Part shown: positions 36,010-45,019 of the stretch, piece after piece
How positions within the stretch are numbered: position 1 is the first letter of the stretch
Layout of the letters: each line of letters starts with the position of its first letter
Assembly (NCBI GenBank): GCA_965224525.1
Contig: OZ245050.1
Span: 3,844,001-3,908,000, forward strand
Reading direction: 5' to 3'
Origin: Granulosicoccus sp036478565
GTDB taxonomy: Bacteria > Pseudomonadota > Gammaproteobacteria > Granulosicoccales > Granulosicoccaceae
Length of the DNA: 64,000 bases
Translations under genes and position numbers: made by a program
Notes under the pieces: model-generated
Database searches by the model: none
What the model was told of the DNA's origin: nothing
The model's input: the letters and a program-made list of their open reading frames with translations, nothing else

Positions 36010-37605
36010 TTATAACGACCTAGCCAGGGAAGATTGCTGACCAGCACGCAACGACAACGCTTCAGCCAGGTGCCCTGTATCCACCACCTCCGCTTCATCA
36101 AGATCTGCAATGGTCCGAGCCACTCTCAACAAGCGATGCATGGCTCGCAATGACAACTCGAACCGCTCGGTCGCCGCTTCCACCAATTCCTGCGCAGCGG
36201 CATCAAGCCCTAGCACATGACTCATTTGTCTCGGATCCAGATCAGCATTGACACTTTGCTGCCGCTCAAGCTGCCTTTGGTACGCGGCCAGAACCCGCCG
36301 CTGTATGATTTCAGTGGACTCTTGATCGTTAGCTTTGTTTCGCTCTGCAATTGTTGGACGTTCAACGGTTACCCACAGGTCAATGCGATCCAGAAAAGGC
36401 CCTGACAAGCGCGACTGATAACGACTGATGGCATCGGCAGTGCAACGACAGCGGGTGGAGGCTGAATGGTCGCCGTCATAACCACAGGGACAGGGATTCA
36501 TCGCCGCCACCAGTTGAAAACGGGCGGGGAATTCGGCCTGTCGGGCGGCCCGGGAAACCGTAATCTTACCGGTCTCCATTGGCTCCCGAAGCACATCGAG
36601 CACACTGCGCGGAAACTCGGATAATTCATCAAGAAACAGCACGCCGTTATGTGCCAGTGAGATTTCACCCGGCATTGGCTGCGAGCCGCCACCGCCGACC
36701 AATGCAACACCCGATGCCGTGTGATGAGGTGTTCTGAACGGCCGGATACCCCAACGGGATTCGTCGAAACCGGTGTAGCTGATTGAGGCAACCGATGCCG
36801 TCTCCATCGCCTCCTGTTCGCTCATGGCTGGCTGTATTCCGGGCAGACGACAGGCAAGCATCGATTTACCGGTACCCGGCGGCCCGACCATCAACAGATT
36901 GTGCCTTCCGGCGGCAGCAATTTCCAACGCCCGCCGAGCCGCTGCCTGCCCGAGTACATCAACCATATCCGGCAGTCGACCCAACCGTTGAGTACTCTGC
37001 GCCACCTGCCTGTTTGCTGATGGAAACAATACACCCGGTGGTTTGCCTTCAGCAACGCCTTCAAACATGCTTGCATCAAGCCTTGGCAAGACGCCATCAC
37101 CGCTCAGGGCAAGACACGTTTCAATCAGTGTCGATACACCGATAACATGCGTACGCACACAACGAGTGGCTTCACGACCATTGATCAGCGGTAGCAACAG
37201 GGCGCGTTCGGAATTAGACAGAGACTGCGCTGTTGGCAATACGCCTGAAACCGCCCGCAGCTTGCCTGTCAGCCCCAGTTCGCCGATGACTACCAGATTC
37301 TTTACAGCCTCTGCAGGTATCTGGTCTGACGCAATGAGAATTCCCAGCGCTATTGGCAGATCAAACCGACCGCCGCGTTTCGGCAGGTCTGCAGGCGCCA
37401 GGTTGACCACCACCTTGGACTGCGGAAAGTGAAAGTTGGCGTGTTGAATAGCCGCCTTGACTCGATCCTTGCTTTCGCGCACAGCAGATTGCGGCAAACC
37501 CACTATCGACATACCCGGCAAACCGCCGGTGATATGGATTTCGACAACAACCGGTAGAGCCGTAATACCGACCAGCGTGCACGAATTGACGGTAGCGTAA
37601 GCCAT
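36010..37605 (-). CDS. comM: YifB/ComM family Mg-chelatase-like AAA+ ATPase
   Basis: 531 residues. The N-terminal ChlI domain has GLPGMSIVGLPQSAVRESKDRVKAAI and VNLAPADLPKRGGRFDLPIAL. The AAA+ part has Walker A GPPGTGKS, Walker B VLFLDELSEF and the long insert of Mg-chelatase proteins, and the C-terminus SLRAMHRLLRVARTIADLDE. A CPCGYDG...CRC zinc-like cluster is present. ComM is a hexameric helicase that promotes branch migration during natural transformation in Vibrio and Haemophilus. Length and motifs are complete. Confidence 0.93.
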   Translation of the reverse strand: MAYATVNSCTLVGITALPVVVEIHITGGLPGMSIVGLPQSAVRESKDRVKAAIQHANFHFPQSKVVVNLAPADLPKRGGRFDLPIALGILIASDQIPAEAVKNLVVIGELGLTGKLRAVSGVLPTAQSLSNSERALLLPLINGREATRCVRTHVIGVSTLIETCLALSGDGVLPRLDASMFEGVAEGKPPGVLFPSANRQVAQSTQRLGRLPDMVDVLGQAAARRALEIAAAGRHNLLMVGPPGTGKSMLACRLPGIQPAMSEQEAMETASVASISYTGFDESRWGIRPFRTPHHTASGVALVGGGGSQPMPGEISLAHNGVLFLDELSEFPRSVLDVLREPMETGKITVSRAARQAEFPARFQLVAAMNPCPCGYDGDHSASTRCRCTADAISRYQSRLSGPFLDRIDLWVTVERPTIAERNKANDQESTEIIQRRVLAAYQRQLERQQSVNADLDPRQMSHVLGLDAAAQELVEAATERFELSLRAMHRLLRVARTIADLDEAEVVDTGHLAEALSLRAGQQSSLARSL

Positions 37606-37730
37606 AAGAACCTCCCTGTTCCCGAATCTTCAACTCATCACAATGACGTTATAACCTCACGAGGGCTAGTACATCTACCCGTTTGCTGATTTTAATAACA
37701 GTAAAGACCGGCTGAACTGTTTCGCTTTTT

Positions 37731-37994
37731 TCAGCCGTCCTGGCCAGTATCGACAGACCCGGACTCAAGCGCGTTCAAGCGTTGCTCCAGCTCGATCAGC
37801 CGCTGCCGGGTTTTTTCCAACACCTGACGCTGCACATCAAACTCCTCTCGCGTTACCAGATCCAGATTGCCCAACGCGCTTTGCATCGCAGCCTTGGCAT
37901 TACTCTCAAAATCTGACTTCATTTCCGCCACACCCGGCGGTAACAACTTACCCAGCGTACGCGTCAGATCATCAAACACAGTGGCATCAATCAC
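37731..37994 (-). CDS. ubiK: Ubiquinone biosynthesis accessory factor UbiK
   Basis: I choose the GTG at 37994 because AAGGAG lies six bases before it, inside the longer ATG frame that begins at 38018. The product has 87 residues: a short N-terminal part followed by a coiled coil (QVLEKTRQRLIELEQRLNALE). This matches YqiC/UbiK (BMFP family), which helps the aerobic Ubi complex. The gene often stands next to yifB, as here (comM follows on the same strand), which supports the call. Confidence 0.85.
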   Translation of the reverse strand: MIDATVFDDLTRTLGKLLPPGVAEMKSDFESNAKAAMQSALGNLDLVTREEFDVQRQVLEKTRQRLIELEQRLNALESGSVDTGQDG

Positions 37995-38016
37995 AGCAAA
38001 CTCCTTAACCAGGTGC

Positions 38017-38030
38017 ATTCAAGACACCCA
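38017..38030 (+). repeat. 14-base motif shared with 46050-46063
   Basis: ATTCAAGACACCCA occurs here and identically at 46050-46063. Here it forms the left arm of a longer inverted repeat. Confidence 0.6.
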
Positions 38031-38083
38031 TAAATTGATTGTGGATGTTTACGACTATTTTTTCGAGCGATTTATGGGTGTCT
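38022..38083. repeat. Inverted repeat with 14-base arms upstream of glnK
   Basis: AGACACCCATAAAT at 38022-38035 and its exact reverse complement at 38070-38083 are separated by 34 bases. It lies between ubiK and the NtrC-like sites. It could be a hairpin terminator for transcripts in either direction or a small mobile-element remnant. Confidence 0.6.
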
Positions 38084-38123
38084 AAAACTCATGAGGCGAA
38101 ATGAAGGCGACTTGCAATTGCGA

Positions 38124-38140
38124 CGCACTGTGTTGGTGCG
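38124..38140. promoter_or_regulatory. NtrC-like binding site 1
   Basis: CGCACT-GTGTT-GGTGCG matches the NtrC pattern TGCACY-N5-RGTGCA in five of six positions of each half. It lies about 140 bases upstream of glnK. Confidence 0.6.
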
Positions 38141-38145
38141 TTATG

Positions 38146-38162
38146 CGCACTATAACGGTGCA
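38146..38162. promoter_or_regulatory. NtrC-like binding site 2
   Basis: CGCACT-ATAAC-GGTGCA matches the same pattern, with eleven of twelve half-site bases. The centre is 22 bases, two helical turns, from site 1, as expected for cooperating NtrC dimers. Confidence 0.65.
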
Positions 38163-38224
38163 CTAAACAGTCAACAGGAACTCGATGTCAATTTAACTTA
38201 TTGTATTTATTAGATATTAGTTGA

Positions 38225-38239
38225 TGGCATATATGGTGA
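38225..38239 (+). promoter_or_regulatory. Candidate sigma-54 promoter of glnK-amtB
   Basis: TGGCATATATGGTGA has the -24 GG and a G ten bases later, where the consensus TGGCAC-N5-TTGC has GC at -12. The second base of that pair is A here, so it is a weak match. Placement fits: downstream of the NtrC-like sites and about 40 bases before the glnK start. Confidence 0.4.
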
Positions 38240-38280
38240 AGTAATGACCAGAGTTGGCTCACCAATACATGGGAAACGCA

Positions 38281-38619
38281 ATGAAGCTAGTTACGGCAAT
38301 AATTAAACCGTTCAAGCTCGAAGAGGTCCGGGAGGCACTCTCGACAATCGGTGTACAGGGCATGACGGTTACTGAGGTCAAGGGTTTTGGTCGTCAGAAA
38401 GGTCATACAGAGTTGTATCGCGGCGCAGAGTACGTCGTCGATTTCATTCCAAAAACCAAAATTGAGATTGGCATCGACGATGACCAGCTTGACGCAGTGA
38501 TTGACGCAGTCAGCCAGGCAGCGGGCTCTGGCAAGATCGGCGACGGCAAGATTTTCGTCACCAATCTTGAGCGCGCAGTGCGCATTCGTACCAATGAAAG
38601 CGGCCCTACAGCGCTTTAA
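38281..38619 (+). CDS. glnK: P-II nitrogen regulatory protein GlnK
   Basis: The ATG at 38281 gives 112 residues, the standard P-II length. The T-loop has the uridylylated Tyr51 in ELYRGAEYVVDF, and GKIGDGKIFV is the nucleotide-binding motif. P-II trimers sense 2-oxoglutarate and ATP/ADP; GlnK also plugs AmtB. It precedes amtB by 30 bases in a clear glnK-amtB operon, and upstream NtrC-like sites suggest induction under nitrogen limitation. An in-frame ATG at 38254 is unlikely. Confidence 0.95.
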   Translation: MKLVTAIIKPFKLEEVREALSTIGVQGMTVTEVKGFGRQKGHTELYRGAEYVVDFIPKTKIEIGIDDDQLDAVIDAVSQAAGSGKIGDGKIFVTNLERAVRIRTNESGPTAL

Positions 38620-38649
38620 ATATAACTAATTTAGGAGACGAGAAAAACC

Positions 38650-39900
38650 ATGGATCAACTTGCCGAGCTAAGCTATGCGCTCGATACTTTCTACTTCCTG
38701 ATGTCCGGTGCGCTGGTCATGTGGATGGCTGCCGGCTTCGCCATGCTGGAAGCTGGAATGGTAAGAGCCAAAAATACCGCCGAAATTCTGACAAAGAACA
38801 TCGCACTCTATGCGGTTGCCTGCGTCATGTTCATGTTGGTTGGCTACAACCTGATGTACCCCGGCGCACCCATCAGTGCCTACATTCCTAATTTCAGTTT
38901 CCTGCTGGGCGCTGAGCATGATGCGGCCGCCTTTCAGGCTGGCGGCGATGATGCACCGTACTATTCGGCACGCTCCGACTTCTTTTTCCAAGTGGTCTTT
39001 GTCGCTGCAGGCATGTCGATCGTCTCTGGTGCGGTTGCCGAACGTATGAAGCTCTGGTCGTTTTTGCTGTTTGCGGTAGTTTTCACCTCCTTCATCTACC
39101 CCATCCAGGGTTTCTGGAAGTGGGGCGGTGGTTGGTTGCACGAGGCGGGTTTCAATGATTTTGCAGGCTCGGGTATTGTCCACATGTGCGGTGCTACCGC
39201 TGCATTAACCGGCGTTTTACTGCTTGGCGCTCGTAAAGGTAAATACGGTCCGGGTGGTGAAGTCATACCAATCCCCGGCGCCAACATGCCACTCGCAACG
39301 CTCGGCACGTTTATTCTTTGGATGGGCTGGTTCGGATTCAATGGCGGCTCTGAACTCAAGGTATCCAACTTTGACGAAGCCAATTCGGTTGCTGCTATTT
39401 TTGTCAACACCAATATGGCAGCTGCCGGTGGTGTCGTCGCCGCACTGCTGACTGTACGATTAATATGGGGCAAGGCAGATCTGACTATGGCACTTAACGG
39501 CGCATTAGCCGGCTTGGTTGCTATTACCGCTGAGCCGTTGACACCAACACCTTTGGCAGCAACTCTGATTGGTGGAGCCGGTGGTGTGCTGGTGGTGTTG
39601 TCCATCATCACAATTGACCGCTTGAAGATTGATGATCCTGTAGGCGCTATTTCGGTTCACGGTGTCTGCGGCATGTTCGGCCTGATGGTCGTACCTCTAA
39701 CCAACGAGGCAGCCAACTTCAAGGCACAGGCGTTAGGACTGGGCGCTATCTTTATCTGGACCTTTGTCACCAGTTTCGTATTGTGGGGCATTATCAAAAT
39801 GATCATCGGCCTGCGAGTCACCGAAGAGGAAGAGTACGAAGGTGTCGATATTTCAGAATGTGGACTGGAGGCCTATCCGGAATTTACCGGGCGAAGCTAG
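38650..39900 (+). CDS. amtB: Ammonium transporter AmtB
   Basis: 416 residues and about eleven membrane helices, with AMT signatures FAMLEAGMVRAKNTAEI, DFAGSGIVHMCGATAALTG and DDPVGAISVHGVCGMFG. The last carries one of the twin pore histidines, and the other lies in IVHMCG. It conducts ammonium across the inner membrane and is blocked by deuridylylated GlnK. AGGAGACGAG lies just upstream of the ATG. There is no obvious cleavable signal peptide. The gene is followed by a bidirectional terminator. Confidence 0.95.
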   Translation: MDQLAELSYALDTFYFLMSGALVMWMAAGFAMLEAGMVRAKNTAEILTKNIALYAVACVMFMLVGYNLMYPGAPISAYIPNFSFLLGAEHDAAAFQAGGDDAPYYSARSDFFFQVVFVAAGMSIVSGAVAERMKLWSFLLFAVVFTSFIYPIQGFWKWGGGWLHEAGFNDFAGSGIVHMCGATAALTGVLLLGARKGKYGPGGEVIPIPGANMPLATLGTFILWMGWFGFNGGSELKVSNFDEANSVAAIFVNTNMAAAGGVVAALLTVRLIWGKADLTMALNGALAGLVAITAEPLTPTPLAATLIGGAGGVLVVLSIITIDRLKIDDPVGAISVHGVCGMFGLMVVPLTNEAANFKAQALGLGAIFIWTFVTSFVLWGIIKMIIGLRVTEEEEYEGVDISECGLEAYPEFTGRS

Positions 39901-39945
39901 CCCAGGACAAATAAGTATAAGCAGCAAATAATCTCGCTGACATAG

Positions 39946-39977
39946 AAAAGGCGCTCTTGCACTAAGGGCGCCTTTTT
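39946..39977. terminator. Bidirectional Rho-independent terminator after amtB
   Basis: AAAAGGCGC at 39946-39954 pairs with GCGCCTTTT at 39968-39976, with a loop of 13 bases, and T runs follow on the plus strand and, in the complement, on the minus strand. It should end glnK-amtB and also the convergent rhomboid transcript. Confidence 0.8.
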
Positions 39978-40071
39978 GTTGGACCATTAAAGCAATGAAT
40001 CCTGATCAGCCAACATTCATTACCGGATCCAGTTGAACACTTCTGTATGAATCGATTTCGCAAAAAAGATT

Positions 40072-40785
40072 TTAACGACGAAACGGATGAAAGTGCACAA
40101 ACGGAATGTTTAACGAAATACCGGCACGCTTGAACAGTGAAACGAATAGCATACCGGCAAGAAAGCCGCCTATATGCGCACCGAACGCAACTCCACCGTC
40201 GGCTCCGGCTGACATGAATGTATTGACCAGTTGCATCGCAAACCAAATGCCAAGTACAAACAGCGCGGGTATTCGCACCGTCTGGATGATGAAGAATATT
40301 GGAATTACAACCAGCACCCTGGCCTGTGGATACAGCAGAATGTAGGCACCCAGCACGCCAGAAATAGCGCCACTTGCACCAATCATCGGAACTTCCGATG
40401 CGACATCGGGTAAGGCTTGCGCAAACACCGCTGCCACACCGCACAACAAATAAAACAACAAATACTTGATATGCCCCATAGCAGCTTCAATGTTGTTACC
40501 AAAAACCCAGAGGTACAACATATTGCTGATCAAATGCATCCATCCGCCGTGCAGAAACATTGACGAAAATACGGTAGCCGTCGCAGGCACCCACATGTAC
40601 TCTGGTGGCAAACTGGCGTCACCAAACAATACCGCTGGTATAACACCCAACGAGAATACAATGTCTTGCTGTGCTGTCGGTGTTTGTGTGAACTGCCAAA
40701 GAAATACCAGCACACAGGTAGCAATAAGCGCATAGGTGACCACCGGCACGATTTCGATCGGGTTGTCGTCGTGTATTGGAAACAT
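40072..40785 (-). CDS. Rhomboid family intramembrane serine protease
   Basis: 237 residues and six to seven membrane helices. The catalytic Ser138 lies in MIGASGAISG and the catalytic His204 in FGAHIGGF, the canonical rhomboid dyad. GGWMHLISNMLYLWVFGNNIE, with the HxxxN pattern, is also present. It cleaves substrates within the inner membrane. It ends in a shared terminator with amtB and begins 18 bases after the yaaA stop. Confidence 0.9.
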   Translation of the reverse strand: MFPIHDDNPIEIVPVVTYALIATCVLVFLWQFTQTPTAQQDIVFSLGVIPAVLFGDASLPPEYMWVPATATVFSSMFLHGGWMHLISNMLYLWVFGNNIEAAMGHIKYLLFYLLCGVAAVFAQALPDVASEVPMIGASGAISGVLGAYILLYPQARVLVVIPIFFIIQTVRIPALFVLGIWFAMQLVNTFMSAGADGGVAFGAHIGGFLAGMLFVSLFKRAGISLNIPFVHFHPFRR

Positions 40786-40802
40786 GTTTTTGTTCGTCTC
40801 GC

Positions 40803-41597
40803 TCAGGCTGCGTGTCGCGCAGCCACTTTCTCGGTTCGTAAAAACACTGGCTGGCCGTTGCTTGATGATTTTGCACTGTACCGATAACCCAGCACATCAA
40901 AACCTCGCAGATCGTCCGCTGCATTGACACGCTGTTCAATCAGATAGCGCGCCATCGCTCCGCGCGCTTTTTTTGCATAAAAACTGATAATTTTATAATC
41001 ACCGTTTTTCTCGTCACGGAATACCGGTGAAATGGGAGGCACATGCAACTTACGCGTACTGACTGCCTTGAAATACTCGTTGGATGCAAGATTAACCAAC
41101 AACGGCTTAGGCATCTCTACCAGTTCCTGATTAAGGTGATCGGTTATACGATCGCCCCAGAACTTATATAAGTTGTCCCCGCTCCGGGTTTTCAGTCGCG
41201 TACCCATTTCCAGTCGATAGGCTTGTATTAAATCCAATGGCTTCAATACCCCATACAGACCGGACAATATCCTTAAATACTTCTGCGCTTGAGCCAATTC
41301 CCGCTTGGGCAACGAATCAACATCAAACCCGGTATAGACATCCCCCCTGAATACTTCAATTGCCGCTTTTGCATTGCTTGCATTAAATGGCCGCTGCCAG
41401 CTGGCAAAGCGTGCCACATTGGTAGCCGACAACGCCTCACTAATGCTCATCAAAGCCCCTAGTTTTTTCTTGCTATAACGTTGCAAACCGGTGACAAGCA
41501 TTTCTGACTCATCAAGAAAGGCTGGCTGGGTTGCCCGAACAACCCGGGTCGGCGATTCCATGTCGAGTGTTTTTGCCGGTGAAAGAAGTATCAGCAT
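40803..41597 (-). CDS. yaaA: YaaA family peroxide stress protein
   Basis: 264 residues, close to the E. coli protein (258). It begins MLILLSPAKTLD, and contains VYTGFDVDSL, RILSGLYGVLKPLD and VNLASNEYFKAV, all YaaA/DUF328 signatures. YaaA lowers intracellular free iron and protects DNA from hydrogen peroxide, and binds DNA. It is followed by the rhomboid gene and preceded by a YceI-type gene on the same strand. Confidence 0.94.
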   Translation of the reverse strand: MLILLSPAKTLDMESPTRVVRATQPAFLDESEMLVTGLQRYSKKKLGALMSISEALSATNVARFASWQRPFNASNAKAAIEVFRGDVYTGFDVDSLPKRELAQAQKYLRILSGLYGVLKPLDLIQAYRLEMGTRLKTRSGDNLYKFWGDRITDHLNQELVEMPKPLLVNLASNEYFKAVSTRKLHVPPISPVFRDEKNGDYKIISFYAKKARGAMARYLIEQRVNAADDLRGFDVLGYRYSAKSSSNGQPVFLRTEKVAARHAA

Positions 41598-41745
41598 GAT
41601 ATCTGTTTGTGTTTAGCAGCCTGGCCAATTCCTGGGCTGCATCGTGAAACGGCATACTACAGAATTCCCGACTCCTTCATCAGCCCGTATCAATTGTTAC
41701 CCGGCAATTGAACTCCAAACCTGCGCTGCGAAGCAATAAGCCTTG

Positions 41746-42396
41746 TTATGGTGTTCGTTGAAATTCAGCGTGGATCTCGACCGTCACCTCATCGGACACC
41801 AAAGCGGCCAGCGCGTCCACACCATAGTCAGATCGAAGGAACTTCCCTTGCGCTGAAAAACCCAGCGTATAGCGCCCGGTAAGTAAATTGTCTGCACCAC
41901 CATTGAACGTAGCTTCCAGCGACAGAGCTCTGGTAATACCGTGCAAGCTGAGGTTTCCGTGCAAAATAAAGGTATTGCCAATACCCTGTACAGCGTCGAC
42001 GGTGCTGAAATTTGCTTCCGGATAAAGTTCCGTATCAAACCAGTCAGCGCCCAACAATCGCCTCTCAAGGTCTTCGTTGTTAAGGTCGATACTGGCAATA
42101 TCAATGACTCCATCAAGTCGCAAGGCACCCAGCTTCTCAGGGTCGAAGTCCAGCGATGCACTGACCCGATTAAACCGCCCCACCACAGTGGAGAGACCAA
42201 GGTGGCCAACCCGAAACAACACATAGGCATGCTCGGGGTCGAGTGAATACTCGCCTGCTCGAAGTTCTGTGATCTCCTGACTGTAGTTTGGTCGGATCAG
42301 ACCTACGCAGCCAGCCAGCAACAGGGTCGTCAACGCAAGTGGCCACAGTAAGCACCCATCTCTATTCAACCGCAACACATCGGTCCGGATATTCAT
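41746..42396 (-). CDS. YceI-like lipoprotein
   Basis: From the ATG at 42396 the product has 216 residues. A signal ends in LLLAGC (Cys30), so it is a lipoprotein rather than the usual periplasmic YceI. The YceI lipocalin-like domain follows: YSLDPEHAYVLFRVGHLGLSTVVGRFNRV, ASLDFDPEKL and TLHG-type FILHGNLSLHGITR. The fold binds isoprenoid or amphiphilic ligands. The start is a TGATG overlap with a 67-codon ORF upstream that I do not trust as a gene. An ATG at 42405 would add three residues. Confidence 0.85.
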   Translation of the reverse strand: MNIRTDVLRLNRDGCLLWPLALTTLLLAGCVGLIRPNYSQEITELRAGEYSLDPEHAYVLFRVGHLGLSTVVGRFNRVSASLDFDPEKLGALRLDGVIDIASIDLNNEDLERRLLGADWFDTELYPEANFSTVDAVQGIGNTFILHGNLSLHGITRALSLEATFNGGADNLLTGRYTLGFSAQGKFLRSDYGVDALAALVSDEVTVEIHAEFQRTP

Positions 42397-42742
42397 CACC
42401 AGCAAAATAGGGGGCCGGACGGTGACAATGCCGCAAGTACCGTCGCCGACAAAGTGCCTGCATATCGGAAATCGACGACCTTCAACAAGGTAGTAAACGG
42501 GATGCCCGAGCTGGCCGGGAACGCAAGTTCTCGTTTCAACAGGGCAATCGGGTCAATTCGCAGGTCCATACGACGGGCCGGGGCTCTTGCTGGCGGCACA
42601 ACAGTATTCTACACGCGTCTGGCATCGTTGCATTGAGTAAAAATACGTGAACAGATGAACACTCTCTGGAAGACAATACCGGTACACAGGTAAACTCTCG
42701 CCTTCAGCTTCACCTTGAAGCAAGCGGAGGCACACCCGCCCG
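42397..42742. other. 346-base divergent intergenic region
   Basis: Between the YceI lipoprotein and the J-domain-like protein gene. It should contain promoters for both, but I could not place convincing boxes. A minus-strand ORF of 67 codons (42396-42599) overlaps the YceI start but lacks other support. Confidence 0.4.
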
Positions 42743-45019
42743 ATGCAATATCGATATCTTATAACGGCGCTTTACGCAGCGCTTCTGCTATCTCTGGCAG
42801 CTGTCGGACACGCCGCAGAGCTCACAGAGTTGCCAAAGTCGGAGCAAGCAGATATCGCTCGCGTGTGTCTGCCGGTACAGTATCGCGAAGGGGCTGTCGC
42901 TTACCGAGACTGCGTGGCTGGCGAGGTGACAGCCAGAGAGGGAAAAATGACCGCGCCGATCAACAGCCTCTCGTTTGATGACCAGTACGCCATACAACAA
43001 GCTTGCTCATCCAGCACCTCCTCCGACTATCAGAAATGCGTCGATTCCCAAATAAGTGAAATTGCCGCCATACCGGAGCCGCTCATCGACGACCTGAGCG
43101 ACGACGAGCAATATGCGTTGCAACAGACTTGTTTTTCTGCACAGACCGGCGAAGGGGTTGCAGCCTATCGGACTTGTATAAACAATGCAGTAACTACTCT
43201 GCGTCAATTGCCCGTTGCCAACCTTGGCTCACTGTCATTGCTGGAACGAAATGCATTGCAACTCAGATGCTCTGCCAACCACGCAGACGCAGCTGATTAC
43301 CGACGTTGTCTGCTCGATGCCACTGTCACTCTGAGTAAGCCAGACCCAGCGATAACAAACAATAATGACGAGGAATCCGCAGCCCGGACAACGAGTTCTG
43401 ATGAACCTGAACGCGAGGTGCCCATCACAACAGCTACTGATGCTGTGTCAACAACCGTTGATGCCGAGCGCAGTCCTGCTCCATCGGCGTCATCACAAGC
43501 TACTGACGCAGCAGACTTGGCAGCAACTGAAAATGCTGACGCCATACTACAACCAGATATCACTGAACTCCCGCTCGAAACCTCAGGAAGTACACCAGAG
43601 CCTGGCACTCAGACACCGGAAACAGATACAGAAGCTGATGACGACAAAACAACGGCTGCAGATGGTGTGGCAAGCAGAGTCGACGATACGGACACACAGA
43701 CGCCGATCCCTGACCAGCCCTACAGCTCTACAGACACTGCAAGTAATGATGCCAGCCCGGAAGCCAGTGCTCAGAACTCTTTGACTGTTGGTGTTGCTTC
43801 ACCTCGATCAGCAGATGCGAATGATGACTCGGTACTGACACGTCTGCTCACAACGGTCGCTGGGCTCGACACCATTGGCAAGGCATTGTTAGGCGCCGCC
43901 CTGTTGCTGCCGTTATTGTTCTTCGGCACATGGGCAACCAGTCGAAGGCGCGAATACGAAGAGGAATATGAAGTGACCGACTTCGACTCTCCTATGTTTG
44001 ACCGCGATGCGCCATCACTGCATCATCGCGACAGCGACCGGCGTGAATCACGGCTGCGCGAAGAGGCCGATGACTTGTTTGGAGAATCGTCAGCGCTACC
44101 GATCAAGCGAAAACCATTCCCTGTAAGCGCTTCAACAGCCAAACAAAACACACGTCAACCAGAAGAAGTTCCCATTGCTGATGCGGCCAGCAGCGCAAAA
44201 CGAATCCCGGAAAATAACGAAATTCAAAACGCTGGCAATGAAATGACTCGCCTGGCTGTCAAACCAGAGTTGTCGTATCGACAACCAGCTACAGGTCCAC
44301 AAAAAACAGCTCGGCGCTCAGAGTTTGGTCGCTGGTTAACCTGCCAGGAACCCGATCTGCAATTGCAATACGCCATCGAGTTCCTGATTTACTGGATGGC
44401 CTATGGTGACGAACGCTACGACCCGGCTACCAAAGCCTCACTGTTTCAAAATCAGTCTCTGAACGAACACGACATGATCAAGCGCTGGGTCCTCCAGGAG
44501 GACGTGCTTGCATTTGCGGACGCCGTAAGCTGGATGCAAGATAACAGCACCAACCGACAACGAACGCAAACCATTGACCTGTTAATGGCTTTGTTGGTAA
44601 CGGATTCAGCACTAACGCCAACACAGAATGTGATACTGCGTTTTCTTGGCGATGTATTTGGCCTGGGCGAAAAAACAATGGGAGCCCGCTACAGTGAAGC
44701 CTTTGGCGAGCCCCTGCCCCCAATAGCTCGTGTCGACAAACCCGCCTGGTGGAAACGACAAATCAAGGCGCGTATGCAAGGATGGGACGCGCAAAGTGTT
44801 GCCAAACGGCCGGACGATGAACAGCACCGAATCCGACTGGGGCTTGAAGTTGATGCCAATCTGGATGACTCAGCTATCGCTGAACATTTTCGACGTGCTG
44901 CCTGGCGCTGCCACCCGGACCGTTTTGACGCACTGGGTGACCGCGAGCGAATGTTGGCAGAGCATCAATACGAAAAACTGGAAATGGCCAGAGATCAGTT
45001 GCTGGAGGTACGTACATGA
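42743..45019 (+). CDS. Membrane-anchored protein with four cysteine repeats and a C-terminal J-domain-like segment
   Basis: 758 residues. A signal-like N-terminus (YLITALYAALLLSLAAVGHAA) is followed by four related modules (about 35-65, 80-105, 120-150, 165-190), each with a Cys pair and an A-Y-R-x-C or D-Y-x-x-C pattern. A Thr/Ser/Asp-rich linker leads to a second hydrophobic helix near residues 376-395, then a cytoplasmic-type region of about 350 residues. The C-terminus resembles a J domain with the essential HPD at 724-726 (CHPDRFD) between two helices. The topology suggests periplasmic cysteine modules and a cytosolic DnaK-recruiting end. I know no named homologue; the fused layout is unusual. 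Confidence 0.75.
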   Translation: MQYRYLITALYAALLLSLAAVGHAAELTELPKSEQADIARVCLPVQYREGAVAYRDCVAGEVTAREGKMTAPINSLSFDDQYAIQQACSSSTSSDYQKCVDSQISEIAAIPEPLIDDLSDDEQYALQQTCFSAQTGEGVAAYRTCINNAVTTLRQLPVANLGSLSLLERNALQLRCSANHADAADYRRCLLDATVTLSKPDPAITNNNDEESAARTTSSDEPEREVPITTATDAVSTTVDAERSPAPSASSQATDAADLAATENADAILQPDITELPLETSGSTPEPGTQTPETDTEADDDKTTAADGVASRVDDTDTQTPIPDQPYSSTDTASNDASPEASAQNSLTVGVASPRSADANDDSVLTRLLTTVAGLDTIGKALLGAALLLPLLFFGTWATSRRREYEEEYEVTDFDSPMFDRDAPSLHHRDSDRRESRLREEADDLFGESSALPIKRKPFPVSASTAKQNTRQPEEVPIADAASSAKRIPENNEIQNAGNEMTRLAVKPELSYRQPATGPQKTARRSEFGRWLTCQEPDLQLQYAIEFLIYWMAYGDERYDPATKASLFQNQSLNEHDMIKRWVLQEDVLAFADAVSWMQDNSTNRQRTQTIDLLMALLVTDSALTPTQNVILRFLGDVFGLGEKTMGARYSEAFGEPLPPIARVDKPAWWKRQIKARMQGWDAQSVAKRPDDEQHRIRLGLEVDANLDDSAIAEHFRRAAWRCHPDRFDALGDRERMLAEHQYEKLEMARDQLLEVRT

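Noticed and set aside
42396..42599. 67-codon minus-strand ORF overlapping the YceI start
   Set aside because: The TGATG overlap is suggestive, but the product has no recognised motif and no ribosome binding site; it lies in the promoter region.
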